Position numbers and translations under genes: made by a program. A stretch of 64,000 nt of DNA from Actinomadura madurae (GTDB lineage: Bacteria > Actinomycetota > Actinomycetes > Streptosporangiales > Streptosporangiaceae), in NCBI RefSeq assembly GCF_900115095.1, contig NZ_FOVH01000009.1, positions 310,001 to 374,000 of the forward strand, given 5' to 3'. The stretch's first letter is position 1. Each line of letters starts with the position of its first letter. The notes below the pieces were generated by a model, which saw only the letters and a program-made list of their open reading frames with translations, searched no databases and was not told where the DNA came from. Shown here piece after piece: positions 15,115-24,180 of this stretch.

Positions 15115-16038
15115 CTAGGACTCTGCGGTGGGGCCGGGCGTGGCGTGTCCGTTGGGGGCGGGGTGGGCGCCCTTGGCGGGGCGGCGGCGGCGTGCGGGCG
15201 GGGTGACGCCGTCGGCGAGGCGGCGGGCGGTGACGAGGAAGCCGGTGTGGCCGATCATGCGGTGGTCGGGGCGGACGGCGAGGCCGTCGACGTGCCAGGT
15301 GCGCAGGAGGGTTTCGACGGCGTGGGGTTCGGCGAAGGCGCCGTGGGCGCGGAGGTCTTCGACGATGCGGGACATCTGGGTGGTGGTGGCGATGTAGGCG
15401 CAGATGATGCCGCCGGGGTTGAGGGCTTTGGCGACGGGGTCGAGGGTTTCCCAGGGGGCGAGCATGTCGAGGACGACGCGGTCGGCGCCGGTGTCGGTGA
15501 GGGCGTCTTCGAGGGAGCCGACGGTGAGGGTCCAGGAGGGGTGGGGGGCGCCGAAGAACTTCTCGACGTTGGCGCGGGCGATGTCGGCGAAGTCGGGGCG
15601 GCGTTCGTAGGAGTGGACGTGGCCGTGTTCGCCGACGGCGCGGAGGAGGAAGCAGGTGAGGGCGCCGGATCCGGCGCCGGCTTCGATGACGCGGGCGCCG
15701 GGGAAGATGTCGGCCATGGCGATGATCTGGGCGGCGTCCTTGGGGTAGACGACGGCGGCGCCGCGGGGCATGCGGAGGGTGAAGTCGGTGAGGAGGGGGC
15801 GGAAGGCGAGGTATTCGGTGCCGCCGGTGGAGCGGTAGACGGTGCCTTCGGGGCTGCCGATGATGTCGTCGTGGGGGACGGAGCCTTTGTGGGAGTGGTA
15901 GTGCTTGCCGGGTTGGAGGGTGATGGTGTTGATGCGGCCTTTGGGGTCGGTGAGCTGAACCTGGTCGCCGGGGCGGAAGGGGCCGGTGGAGGCGCGGCCG
16001 GGTGTGGGGGTGGTGCGGTGCGGCGTGGGTTCGCTCAT
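15115..16038 (-). CDS. trmI: tRNA (adenine-N1-)-methyltransferase, TrmI family
   Basis: SAM-dependent enzyme that methylates N1 of adenosine 57/58 in the tRNA T-loop. The N-terminal beta domain (FRPGDQVQLTDPKGRINTIT, KHYHSHKGSVPHDDIIG) is followed by the class I methyltransferase core: IEAGAGSGALTCFLLRAVGE (motif I), GHVHSYERRPDFADIARANV, DRVVLDMLAPWETLDPVAKA. The C-terminal 35 residues are basic and proline-rich. I choose the ATG at 16038 (MSEPTPHR) over an in-frame TTG three codons upstream. It is a regular upstream neighbour of mpa in actinobacteria, though no biochemical link to pupylation is known to me. Confidence 0.93.
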   Translation of the reverse strand: MSEPTPHRTTPTPGRASTGPFRPGDQVQLTDPKGRINTITLQPGKHYHSHKGSVPHDDIIGSPEGTVYRSTGGTEYLAFRPLLTDFTLRMPRGAAVVYPKDAAQIIAMADIFPGARVIEAGAGSGALTCFLLRAVGEHGHVHSYERRPDFADIARANVEKFFGAPHPSWTLTVGSLEDALTDTGADRVVLDMLAPWETLDPVAKALNPGGIICAYIATTTQMSRIVEDLRAHGAFAEPHAVETLLRTWHVDGLAVRPDHRMIGHTGFLVTARRLADGVTPPARRRRPAKGAHPAPNGHATPGPTAES

Positions 16039-16101
16039 GGAGGTCAAGGCTAGCGGCGGGTGGGGGCGGGTTCGGCCGTGCCGCGGGTGGGGGCGGGGGG
16101 T

Positions 16102-17283
16102 TCAGATGCCGGTGAAGGCGCGGTCGACGTCGGTGGTGGCGAGGACTCCGTAGACGCGGCCGTCGGGTTCGGTGAGGAGGTATTCGGTGGCGGGTGCGCG
16201 GCGGAGGGCGTCGATGAGTTCTTCGCCGGTGAGGGTGGCGGGGAGGATGAGGTCGTCGTCGATGCCGCGGGAGAGTTCGCCGGCGGTGATCCAGGGGCGG
16301 CGGTGTTCGGGGGTGGCGGTGACGGCCTTCTCGTTGACGAGGCCGAGGGGTCTGCCGTCGTGGTCGGCGATGACGATGGCGCCGGCGTGGTCGTCGTGGG
16401 CGCGGCGGATGGCTTCGGCGAGGGGGGTGTCGGCGGTGACGAGGGTGGCGCGGCGGGCGAGGTGGCGTGCGGAGAGGAGGGGGATGCGGTCGCGCACGCG
16501 TTCGGCGCGGATGGCCTGGGTGGCGCCGACCCAGATGAAGGAGGCGACGAGGGCGGACCAGAGGAGGGCGAGCCAGCCGATGCCGCCGTCGTCGGCGGTG
16601 GTGTAGGTGGCGAGGTAGGCGCCGGCGATGAGGCAGGCGATGGCGACGGCGCGGCCGACCCAGCCGGCGAAGACGGCGCCGTTGCGGCTGTTTCCGGTGG
16701 CTTTCCAGACGGCGGCGCGGACGAGGCGGCCGCCGTCGAGGGGGAGGCCGGGCAGGAGGTTGAAGAGGCCGACGAGGAGGTTGGCGAAGGTGAGGGCTTC
16801 GAGGAGGAGGAGTGCGACGTCGGGGAGGGTGAGGGTGGCGTGGGCGAGGAGGCCGGCTCCGGCGAGGAGGAGGTTGGTGAGGGGGCCGGCGAAGGCGATG
16901 AGGAATTCGCGGCCGGGGGTGGGGGCTTCGCGTTCGATGGCGGTTTCGCCGCCGAGGATGTGGAGGGTGACGGAGCGGACGGGGAGGCCGAAGGCGCGGG
17001 CGGTGACGGCGTGGCTGAGTTCGTGGACGAACACCGAGCCGTAGAGGAGGGCGGCGTAGGTGAAGGCGACGAGGTAGCTGGCGGGGCGGGTGACGACGTC
17101 GTGGACCTGTCCTTCGAACATGATGGTGACGAGGGCGGCGACCAGGAACCAGCTGGGCGAGACGTAGACGGGGACGCCGAGGATGCGGCCCATGCGGAGG
17201 CCGGGGCGGTCGGGGCCGTCGCCGTCGGGGCCGGGGGCGCCGGCGGGTTTTCTGCCCTGGGTCGGGGGCGCGCTGTGTGTCAC
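16102..17283 (-). CDS. Site-2 protease-like zinc metalloprotease with CBS domains (M50, Rip3-like)
   Basis: Intramembrane protease of 393 residues. The zinc site is complete: VFVHELSHAVTARAFGLPV supplies HELSH and LLPGLPLDGGRLVRAAVW supplies the third ligand (LDGG). About six hydrophobic segments lie between residues 38 and 265, then a C-terminal CBS pair (ATLVTADTPLAEAIRRAHDD ... GLVNEKAVTA; ATEYLLTEPDGRVYGVLATT). This CBS-tailed layout matches the Rip3 group of actinobacteria rather than RseP, as no PDZ domain is seen. Substrates are unknown; regulation by nucleotide binding to CBS is plausible. The gene is 54 bp upstream of trmI in the same direction and diverges from the RecB-type nuclease gene. 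Confidence 0.9.
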   Translation of the reverse strand: MTHSAPPTQGRKPAGAPGPDGDGPDRPGLRMGRILGVPVYVSPSWFLVAALVTIMFEGQVHDVVTRPASYLVAFTYAALLYGSVFVHELSHAVTARAFGLPVRSVTLHILGGETAIEREAPTPGREFLIAFAGPLTNLLLAGAGLLAHATLTLPDVALLLLEALTFANLLVGLFNLLPGLPLDGGRLVRAAVWKATGNSRNGAVFAGWVGRAVAIACLIAGAYLATYTTADDGGIGWLALLWSALVASFIWVGATQAIRAERVRDRIPLLSARHLARRATLVTADTPLAEAIRRAHDDHAGAIVIADHDGRPLGLVNEKAVTATPEHRRPWITAGELSRGIDDDLILPATLTGEELIDALRRAPATEYLLTEPDGRVYGVLATTDVDRAFTGI

Positions 17284-17388
17284 GTCTTCGATGCTACGGC
17301 CCCGGGTGGGGCGGGGTGGTGGCGGGCGTGCCGGGTTGTGGGGCGGGTGCGGGATTTTCGTCGGGGGTGTCGCCTACGCTGCTGTGCC

Positions 17389-18312
17389 ATGACGACGACG
17401 GAGGCGGATGGCGGGGTTTCGGCTGTGGCGGTGGTGGGGTCGTTGTCGCCGTCCCGGGCGGGCGATTTCATGACGTGTCCGCTGTTGTACCGGTTTCGGG
17501 TAATTGATCGGATTCCGGAGCGTCCGAGCGCGGCGGCGGTGCGGGGGACGCTGGTGCACGCGGTGCTGGAGCGGCTGTACGACCTGCCGACGGGGGCGCG
17601 GACGCCGGAGGCGGCGCTGCGGATGCTGGGGCCGGAGTGGGAGCGGCTGCTGGAGGCGGAGCCGCAGCTGGCGGAGCTGTTCGAGGACGGCGAGGCCGGG
17701 GACGCCGACCGCGAGGAGTGGCTGGGCCAGGCGCGGCGGATGGTGGAGCGGTACTTCACGCTGGAGGATCCGCGGCGGCTGGAGCCGGCGGAGCGCGAGC
17801 TGTTCGTGGAGACGGTGCTGGATTCGGGGCTGAAGCTGCGGGGCTACATCGACCGGGTGGACGTGGCGCCGAGCGGCGACGTGCGGATCGTGGACTACAA
17901 GACGGGCACGGCGCCGCGGGCGGATTTCGAGGCGCGGGCGCTGTTCCAGATGAAGTTCTACGCGCTGGTGCTGTGGCGGTTGCGGGGGCGGGTCCCGCGG
18001 TTGCTGCAGCTGATGTATCTGGGCAACGGGGAGATCCTGCGGTACGAGCCGGACGAGGCGGATCTGCGGGCGACGCAGCGGAAGGTGGAGGCGCTGTGGG
18101 CGGCGATCCGGCGGGCGATGGATTCGGGCGAGTGGCGGGCGCGGACGGGGCGGCTGTGCGACTGGTGTGACCACAAGGAGCGGTGCCCGGAGTTCGGGGG
18201 CACTCCCCCGCCGCTGCCGTCGGCGCCGGTGGACCGCCCGTCGCCCGCGGACCTGGAGGGGGCGCCGGCGGGGGCGGGTACGGCGCTGGTGCGGGAGCAC
18301 GACGATCTCTAG
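17389..18312 (+). CDS. RecB-type PD-(D/E)XK nuclease with Fe-S cysteine set
   Basis: A stand-alone nuclease domain of 307 residues, like AddB/Cas4-type enzymes. Motifs in order: LSPSRAGDFMTCPLLYRFR (Cys30), GTLVHAVLERLYDLPTG, the core GYIDRVDVA plus VRIVDYKTGTAPRADFEA (catalytic D..DYK), QMKFYALVLWRLRGRVPRL (motif QxxxY), then C257, C260 and C266 in LCDWCDHKERCPEF. One N-terminal and three C-terminal cysteines is the 4Fe-4S arrangement that staples such nucleases. No helicase domain is attached. The ATG at 17389 is preferred; the reading frame stays open far upstream only because of base composition. Homologues are frequent beside trmI/mpa in actinobacteria. DNA end processing is inferred. 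Confidence 0.9.
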   Translation: MTTTEADGGVSAVAVVGSLSPSRAGDFMTCPLLYRFRVIDRIPERPSAAAVRGTLVHAVLERLYDLPTGARTPEAALRMLGPEWERLLEAEPQLAELFEDGEAGDADREEWLGQARRMVERYFTLEDPRRLEPAERELFVETVLDSGLKLRGYIDRVDVAPSGDVRIVDYKTGTAPRADFEARALFQMKFYALVLWRLRGRVPRLLQLMYLGNGEILRYEPDEADLRATQRKVEALWAAIRRAMDSGEWRARTGRLCDWCDHKERCPEFGGTPPPLPSAPVDRPSPADLEGAPAGAGTALVREHDDL

Positions 18313-18408
18313 GGTGGGGCGGGCGGCGCCCGCGTCATCCTTGGGGAGGACGGCGGATCCGCGTCCAGGAGGGGGCTGGACCTGCCGCGGCCTCCTAGGG
18401 TGAGTGTC

Positions 18409-19632
18409 GTGTCACCCCGCATCCGTGGTCTTCATGCCGTCCGCGCCTGGTTGCAGGCGCGTCCGACGGCGGCTGACGCGTTGCTGGCGCTGGGGCTGCT
18501 GGTGGTGGGCCTGCCGCAGGTGTTCGTGGGCGAGTTCCCGCGGGGCGACGGCCTGGAGGACTTCCGCGACCCGGACGTGTGGGACGGGCTGCTGGTGGCC
18601 GTGGTGACGCTGGCGCTGGCGTGGCGGCGGCGGTATCCGATGCCGGTGCTGATCTTCATCATCGGCGGGGAGCTGGTGCTGTCGGCGGCGCAGTATCCGC
18701 CGTCGGTGCCGGACGTGGCGGCGTTCCTGATCGCGGTGTACAGCGTGGCGGCGCATCGGGGGCTGGCGCAGAGCGCGCTGGGCGGCCTGACGGCGTTCGT
18801 CTATTTCGTGGTGTATCTGGTGATGCTGCCGTTGGCGATCTCGCCGGTGGTGGTGATCACCGACTGCGCGCTGGTGATCGGCGTGTGGGTGCTGGGCCGG
18901 AACCTGCGGCTGCGGCGGGCGTACTTCGCGGAGTTGGAGGACCGGGCGGCGCGGCTGGAGCGGGCGCGGGGCACCGACGCGCGGGCGGCGCGGATCGAGG
19001 AGCGGTCGCGGATCGCGCGGGAGCTGCACGACGTGGTGGCGCATCATGTGAGCGTGATGACGGTGCAGGCGGGGGCGGCGCGGCGGATCATCGACCGGGA
19101 CTCCGACAGCGCGCGGGAGGCGATGTCGACGATCGAGGAGGTCGGGCGGACGGCGCTGAGCGAGATGCGGCGGATCGTGGGGGTGCTGCGGACGGACCGG
19201 GACGCCGAGCAGGCGGGGCGGGAGCTGGCGCCGCAGCCGGGCCTGGGCGATCTCGGGGAGCTGCTGGACCATGTGCGGGAGACGGGGCTGTCGGTGCAGC
19301 TGTGGATCGAGGGTGAGGCGCGGTCGCCGTCGCCGGGGGTGGACGTGGCGGCGTTCCGGTTGATCCAGGAGGCGCTGACGAACACGCTGAAGCACGCGGG
19401 TCCGCAGGCGCGGGCGTGGGTGCGGCTGTACTACGGGGACGACGATCTGACGGTGGAGATCGAGGACGATGGGCGTGGCACGGCGACGTTCATGGCGGAC
19501 AACGGGGACAATCCGGGTCATGGGCTGGTCGGCATGTACGAGCGGGTCGCGCTGTACGGTGGCGAGTTGAAGATCGGGCCGCGGGTGGGCGGCGGGTTCG
19601 GTGTTCGGGCCCGTTTCCCGCTGGAGGCGTGA
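18409..19632 (+). CDS. Sensor histidine kinase, NarL/DesK type (HisKA_3)
   Basis: Membrane sensor of a two-component system. About five hydrophobic segments occupy the first 165 residues, followed by the dimerisation/phosphoacceptor helix RSRIARELHDVVAHHVSVMT (phosphorylated His in RELHD) and an ATPase domain with LIQEALTNTLKHAG (N box), VEIEDDGRGT (D/G1 box) and GHGLVGMYERV (G2 box). I choose the GTG at 18409 because a TAGGGT box (18396-18401) lies 7 nt before it; an in-frame GTG at 18400 would be inside or touching the box. The cognate response regulator follows after 130 bp, and a MacB-like ABC transporter lies next, the usual target of such pairs. The stimulus is unknown. Confidence 0.92.
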   Translation: MSPRIRGLHAVRAWLQARPTAADALLALGLLVVGLPQVFVGEFPRGDGLEDFRDPDVWDGLLVAVVTLALAWRRRYPMPVLIFIIGGELVLSAAQYPPSVPDVAAFLIAVYSVAAHRGLAQSALGGLTAFVYFVVYLVMLPLAISPVVVITDCALVIGVWVLGRNLRLRRAYFAELEDRAARLERARGTDARAARIEERSRIARELHDVVAHHVSVMTVQAGAARRIIDRDSDSAREAMSTIEEVGRTALSEMRRIVGVLRTDRDAEQAGRELAPQPGLGDLGELLDHVRETGLSVQLWIEGEARSPSPGVDVAAFRLIQEALTNTLKHAGPQARAWVRLYYGDDDLTVEIEDDGRGTATFMADNGDNPGHGLVGMYERVALYGGELKIGPRVGGGFGVRARFPLEA

Positions 19633-19762
19633 GCGGGCCGGCCGCCGGGCGGCGGGTCCGGCGGGGCCGTAGGGTTGGCAGGGGCGCCGTGGAGCGGCGG
19701 TCCGGTGAGGCGAGGAGCTGGGCGATGATCGGTCCGGAACTGCGGCGGGCTGGGGCGGCGCG

Positions 19763-20443
19763 ATGACCGCGGTGCGGGTGCTGCTCGTCGACGACCAGCC
19801 GCTGCTGCGGACGGGGTTCCGGCTCATCCTGGAGGCGGAGGCCGACATCGCGGTGGTCGGCGAGGCCGGGGACGGCGCGGCGGCGGTGGAGATGACGCGG
19901 TCGCTGCTGCCGGACGTGGTGCTGATGGACATCCGGATGCCCGGGGTGGACGGGATCGAGGCGACCCGCCGGATCATCCGGGAGGGCGCGGCGTCGCACG
20001 ACCCGAAGGTGCTGATCCTGACGACGTTCGACCTGGACGAGTACGTGATCGAGGCGGTCCGGGCGGGTGCGAGCGGGTTCCTGCTGAAGGACTCCCCGCC
20101 GGAGGACCTGGTGCAGGCGATCCGGATCGTGGCGGAGGGCGACGCGATCGTGGCGCCGTCGGTGACGCGGCGGCTGCTGGACAAGTTCGCGAACCGGCTG
20201 CCGTCGGTGCGGGACGCGGCGCCGCCTCCGGGGCTGGACACGCTGACCCAGCGGGAGCGCGAGGTGCTGGCGCACGTGGCGCGCGGCCAGTCGAACGCGG
20301 AGATCGCGGCGGAGCTGGTGGTCAGCGAGACCACGGTGAAGACGCACGTGGGGAACGTCCTGGCGAAGCTGGGGCTGTGCGACCGGGTGCAGGCCGTGGT
20401 GTACGCGTACGAGACGGGGCTGAGCAGGCCGGGCCAGAGCTGA
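19763..20443 (+). CDS. LuxR-type response regulator (NarL/FixJ family)
   Basis: Cytosolic DNA-binding partner of the upstream kinase, 226 residues. Receiver domain: VLLVDDQPLLRTGFRLI with acidic pair, phosphoacceptor Asp56 in VVLMDIRMPGVDGIEAT, Thr in VLILTTFDLDEYV and Lys in GASGFLLKDSPPEDLVQAI. C-terminal LuxR HTH: LTQREREVLAHVARGQSNAE and ELVVSETTVKTHVGNVLAKL. A 13-codon ATG frame (19725) runs into its start with an ATGA overlap, perhaps a leader peptide or chance. It probably activates the ABC genes downstream; this is inferred from position. Confidence 0.94.
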   Translation: MTAVRVLLVDDQPLLRTGFRLILEAEADIAVVGEAGDGAAAVEMTRSLLPDVVLMDIRMPGVDGIEATRRIIREGAASHDPKVLILTTFDLDEYVIEAVRAGASGFLLKDSPPEDLVQAIRIVAEGDAIVAPSVTRRLLDKFANRLPSVRDAAPPPGLDTLTQREREVLAHVARGQSNAEIAAELVVSETTVKTHVGNVLAKLGLCDRVQAVVYAYETGLSRPGQS

Positions 20444-20504
20444 CCGGGCCGGAGCCCGCCGTACGCCGCGGGCCGCGGGCCGAAGGCCGAGGTCCCGGTG
20501 TGGA

Positions 20505-20525
20505 TCTCAGGGTGGACCCCTGAGA
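20505..20525 (+). terminator. Small dyad after the response regulator gene
   Basis: TCTCAGGG-TGGAC-CCCTGAGA, 8-bp arms, 61 bp past the stop. It could be a weak terminator or an operator for the ABC genes. Further on (20551-20565) CTAC-TCCG-GTAG is a shorter dyad at a promoter-like distance from the ABC start. Nothing else is recognised in this 288-bp spacer. Confidence 0.35.
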
Positions 20526-20731
20526 CACCCCTGGCGTACGGGGGGTCGGGGTCTACTCCGGTAGGACGACTGGACGCCGGATCCTCCTGCCGTGGGTGGA
20601 CGGCCAAGTCCGTTCCTTGGGTGCATCACACGGAAGGAACGGGCTTCTACTGTTTCAAGTGTCGGACCGCCGGGGGTCAACAACGCGGTCCGGGCCCCCT
20701 TTCCTGGCTCACTCACACACGGGAGTTTCAC

Positions 20732-21562
20732 GTGACGAACACCGCCCCATCGACCGCCGGCGCGCAGACCGCGCCCGGGGCGGGCGACTTCGCCGCTCGT
20801 GCCCAGCAGATCGCGAAGGTGTACGGGCGCGGCGACGCCCAGGTCGTCGCGCTCGACGGGGTCACCGTCGGCATTCCCCGCGGCCGGTTCACCGCGATCA
20901 TGGGCCCGTCCGGGTCCGGGAAGTCCACCCTCATGCACTGCATGGCGGGGCTGGACTCGGTGGACTCCGGGCAGGTGTTCATCGGTGACACCGACCTGAC
21001 CCGGCTGAAGGACAAGCAGCTGACCCGGCTGCGCCGCGACAAGATCGGGTTCATCTTCCAGGCGTTCAACCTGGTGCCGACGCTGACCGCGCTGGAGAAC
21101 ATCACGCTGCCGATGGACATCGCCGGCCGCAGGCCGGACAAGGACTGGCTGGACGGCGTGATCGACACGGTGGGGCTGCGGCCGCGGCTCAAGCACCGGC
21201 CGAGCGAGCTGTCGGGCGGGCAGCAGCAGCGGGTGGCGTGCGCCCGCGCCCTCGCCTCCCGGCCCGAGATCATCTTCGCGGACGAGCCCACCGGGAACCT
21301 GGACTCGCGGTCCGGCGCCGAGGTCCTCGGCTTCCTGCGCGAGTCGGTGCGGCGGATGGGCCAGACCATCGTGATGGTCACCCACGACCCGTCCGCGGCG
21401 GCCTACGCCGACCAGGTGCTGTTCCTGTCCGACGGGCAGATCGTCGACACGATGACCGGGCCGACCGCCGAGCGGGTCCTGGAGCGCATGAAGGGCTTCG
21501 ACTCCGCCGGCCACAACACCCGCCCCGCGGGCACGCCGGAATCCGGGGTGTCGGCGCGATGA
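20732..21562 (+). CDS. ABC transporter ATP-binding protein, MacB/LolD type
   Basis: ATPase of 276 residues. Walker A GPSGSGKST, Q-loop FIFQAFNLVPTLTALENI, signature LSGGQQQRVACARAL, Walker B IIFADEPTGNLDSRSG and H-loop MVTHDPSAAAYAD are all intact. The short arm and spacing match the LolD/MacB/FtsE group that powers mechanotransmission transporters rather than channels. The GTG at 20732 begins a 30-residue low-complexity leader before the ATPase core (IAKVYGRGDAQVVALDGVTV). Its stop overlaps the permease start by 4 bp (ATGA), so the pair is translationally coupled. It sits directly downstream of the two-component genes, which suggests drug or cell-envelope stress response. Confidence 0.94.
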   Translation: MTNTAPSTAGAQTAPGAGDFAARAQQIAKVYGRGDAQVVALDGVTVGIPRGRFTAIMGPSGSGKSTLMHCMAGLDSVDSGQVFIGDTDLTRLKDKQLTRLRRDKIGFIFQAFNLVPTLTALENITLPMDIAGRRPDKDWLDGVIDTVGLRPRLKHRPSELSGGQQQRVACARALASRPEIIFADEPTGNLDSRSGAEVLGFLRESVRRMGQTIVMVTHDPSAAAYADQVLFLSDGQIVDTMTGPTAERVLERMKGFDSAGHNTRPAGTPESGVSAR

Positions 21563-24060
21563 TGGGCAAGGTCACGCTCCGCAACCTCGCGGCGCACAAG
21601 ATCAGGCTGGTGCTGACGGCCGTCGCGGTGATCCTCGGCGTCGCGTTCGTGGCCGGCACGCTGATCTTCACCGACAGCATGAACAAGCAGTTCGACGAGC
21701 TGTTCAGCCGGGTCGGCACGAACGTCGCCGTGGACGTGCGGGCCAAGAAGGTCGTCGACGGCGACGACGACGGCATGGCGGCGCAGCCGGTGCCGGCGAC
21801 CGTCCTGAAGTCGCTGCAGGGCGTCGAGGGCGTCAAGGACCCGCAGGGCAACGTCAACGGGTACGCGGCCGTCGTCGGCAAGGACGGGAAGATCGTCGGG
21901 ACGGCGCAGGACGGGCCGCCGCAGATCGGCGCGAACTGGACGGGCGGCGGGTCCTACGACCTGAAGTCGGGGCGCGCCCCGCAGGGCCCGGACGAGGTCG
22001 TGATCGACGCCAGGACGGCGGAGAAGGGCAAGCTCGCCGTCGGCGACACCACGCGGGTCGTCACCGCCGGGCCGCCCGCCGACATGCGGATCGTCGGGCT
22101 GGTCGACACCGGGAACCTGATGGGCGCGACCCTCACCGCGTTCGACACCCCGACGGCGCAGCGGCTGATGCTGAAGCCCGGCTACTTCAGCGACATCGAG
22201 ATGGGCTCGGCGGGCGTGCCGGAGGCCGAGCTGCGCGACCGGGTCGCCCGGGTGCTGCCGGCCGGCATGGAGGCCGTCACCGGTGAGCAGCTCCGCGAGG
22301 AGTCCAAGAGCGACATCGCGCAGATGATGGGCTTCTTCCGCACGTTCCTGCTCGTGTTCGCGCTCATCTCGATCTTCGTCGGGTCGTTCATCATCTTCAA
22401 CACGTTCTCGATGCTGGTCGCGCAGCGGACCCGCGAGCTGGCGCTGCTGCGCGCGATCGGCGCGGCCCGCGCGCAGGTGACGCGGGCGGTGATCGGCGAG
22501 GCCGTCGCGGTCGGCGTGGTCGGGTCCACCCTCGGCCTCGCGGCCGGCGCGGGCCTGGCGTCGCTGCTGCAGTCGCAGATGGGCGACGCCGGGCAGGGCG
22601 GGCTGACGTTCACCGCGACCCCGGTGATCTGGTCGTACGCGGTGGGGATCCTGGTGACGGTCGTGTCGGCGTACTTCCCGGCCCGCCGCGCCGCGAAGAT
22701 CCCGCCGGTGGCGGCGATGCGCGACGACGTGGCGCTGCCGCAGCGGTCGCTGCGGATCCGTGTCGCGCTCGGGTCGCTGCTCACCCTCGCCGGTGCCGGG
22801 CTGATCGGCGTCGGGCTCGCCGGGAACGGCGGGAACCCGGCGATCCCGGTCGGCGCGGGCGCGTTCGCGGTGTTCATCGGCGTGACGATGCTCGCCCCGG
22901 TGATCAGCGTGCCGGTGATGAAGGTGCTGGGCGCGCCGTTCGCGCGGCTGCTGGGGTCGCCCGGCCGGCTCGCGCGGCAGAACGCGCTGCGCAACCCGCG
23001 CCGCACCGCGGCGACCGCCGCCGCGCTGATGATCGGTCTCGCGCTGATCACCACGGTGAACGTGCTCGGCGCGACGATGCGGGCGTCGGTCGACAAGCAG
23101 GTGGACGCGCAGTTCGGCGCCGACTACCTCGTCCAGGCCGAGGGCGCCGGCGGCGTCGGCGCGGAGGTCGCGCAGAAGATCGGGTCGACGCCCGGGGTGA
23201 CGGCGGCGTCCGCCACCTACGAGGGCGACGCGAAGATCGCGGGGAAGAAGGCGTCGTACATGTCCGGCGACGTCCCGGCGATCGTCAAGGGCGCCAAGCT
23301 GGACATCACCTCCGGTGGGGCGTCGATCGGCGGCACCGGGATGATGGTGGACGAGAAGACCGCGGAGGACAACGGCTGGAAGGTCGGGACGGCGGTCCCC
23401 GTGCAGTTCACCGACGGGAAGACCGAGCGGCTGACGGTGACGGGCGTGTACGCCAAGAGCGACCTGATCGGCAGCCGCATCATCTCCCAGCAGGCGTACC
23501 TGCGGCACACGGTGAAGCCGTCGGTGGACGTGATCGTGGTGGACGCCGCGGCGCCGTCGGCGGCGACGAAGACGGCGATCGAGTCGACGCTGAAGGGCTA
23601 CCCGAACCTGAAGGTGTCCGACCAGGCGTCGCTGAAGGAGGACGCCCGCAAGCAGATCGACGGGTTCGTGACGTTCCTGACGATCCTGCTGGTCATGTCC
23701 GTGATCATCGCGGCGGTCGGGGTCATCAACACCCTCGCGCTGTCGGTGATCGAGCGGACCCGCGAGATCGGGCTGCTGCGCGCGATCGGGATCTCCCGGC
23801 GGCAGCTGCGCCGCATGGTCCGGCTGGAGTCCATCATGATCGCCGTGTTCGGCGCGGCGCTCGGCATGGGGATCGGGGTGGCGTTCGGCGCGGCGCTGCA
23901 GAACGCGCTCGCCGACCAGGGCCTCGGCGTCCTCGCCGTCCCGTACGGGACGCTGCTGGTCTACCTGGTGGTGGCCGCGGTCATCGGCGTCCTCGCGGCG
24001 CTGTGGCCGGCGTGGCGGGCCGGGCGCATGGACGTCCTCAAGGCGATCTCCACCGAGTGA
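21559..24060 (+). CDS. FtsX-like ABC transporter permease (double FtsX domain)
   Basis: Permease partner of 833 residues with a duplicated architecture. A first helix (LVLTAVAVILGVAFVAGTLI) is followed by a long periplasmic domain (about 40-240), then three helices including the FtsX signature NTFSMLVAQRTRELALLRAI; after a middle helix pair (about 385-450) a second periplasmic domain and a second FtsX block NTLALSVIERTREIGLLRAI with three helices close the protein. This ten-helix layout is typical of actinobacterial MacB-like exporters of lipids, peptides or drugs. The start is the first of two adjacent ATGs. The substrate cannot be told. A strong terminator follows. Confidence 0.93.
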   Translation: MMGKVTLRNLAAHKIRLVLTAVAVILGVAFVAGTLIFTDSMNKQFDELFSRVGTNVAVDVRAKKVVDGDDDGMAAQPVPATVLKSLQGVEGVKDPQGNVNGYAAVVGKDGKIVGTAQDGPPQIGANWTGGGSYDLKSGRAPQGPDEVVIDARTAEKGKLAVGDTTRVVTAGPPADMRIVGLVDTGNLMGATLTAFDTPTAQRLMLKPGYFSDIEMGSAGVPEAELRDRVARVLPAGMEAVTGEQLREESKSDIAQMMGFFRTFLLVFALISIFVGSFIIFNTFSMLVAQRTRELALLRAIGAARAQVTRAVIGEAVAVGVVGSTLGLAAGAGLASLLQSQMGDAGQGGLTFTATPVIWSYAVGILVTVVSAYFPARRAAKIPPVAAMRDDVALPQRSLRIRVALGSLLTLAGAGLIGVGLAGNGGNPAIPVGAGAFAVFIGVTMLAPVISVPVMKVLGAPFARLLGSPGRLARQNALRNPRRTAATAAALMIGLALITTVNVLGATMRASVDKQVDAQFGADYLVQAEGAGGVGAEVAQKIGSTPGVTAASATYEGDAKIAGKKASYMSGDVPAIVKGAKLDITSGGASIGGTGMMVDEKTAEDNGWKVGTAVPVQFTDGKTERLTVTGVYAKSDLIGSRIISQQAYLRHTVKPSVDVIVVDAAAPSAATKTAIESTLKGYPNLKVSDQASLKEDARKQIDGFVTFLTILLVMSVIIAAVGVINTLALSVIERTREIGLLRAIGISRRQLRRMVRLESIMIAVFGAALGMGIGVAFGAALQNALADQGLGVLAVPYGTLLVYLVVAAVIGVLAALWPAWRAGRMDVLKAISTE

Positions 24061-24111
24061 CCGGCACGCGGCGGCCGTGAGCCGGCAGGCCGTGACGGAG
24101 CGGCCGCGACG

Positions 24112-24154
24112 GGAAAGACCCGGTCCCCCCGAAAGGGCGGGGCCGGGTCTTTCC
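24112..24154. terminator. Bidirectional terminator between the FtsX gene and oppF
   Basis: Inverted repeat GGAAAGACCCGG ... CCGGGTCTTTCC with a GC-rich inner stem and GAAA loop, between two convergent genes. Arms carry AAAG/CTTT ends that give short U-runs on either strand. Confidence 0.85.
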
Positions 24155-24180
24155 TCGTGCGGGAGGCACGCCGGGAGAGG

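Noticed and set aside
16060..17388. Upstream extension of the RecB-type gene frame by about 440 residues
   Set aside because: The extension is acidic glycine-rich low complexity opposite the M50 protease; the family domain begins just after the ATG at 17389.
20551..20565. CTAC-TCCG-GTAG dyad as the binding site of the neighbouring response regulator
   Set aside because: Four-bp arms are too short to support a site on sequence alone.
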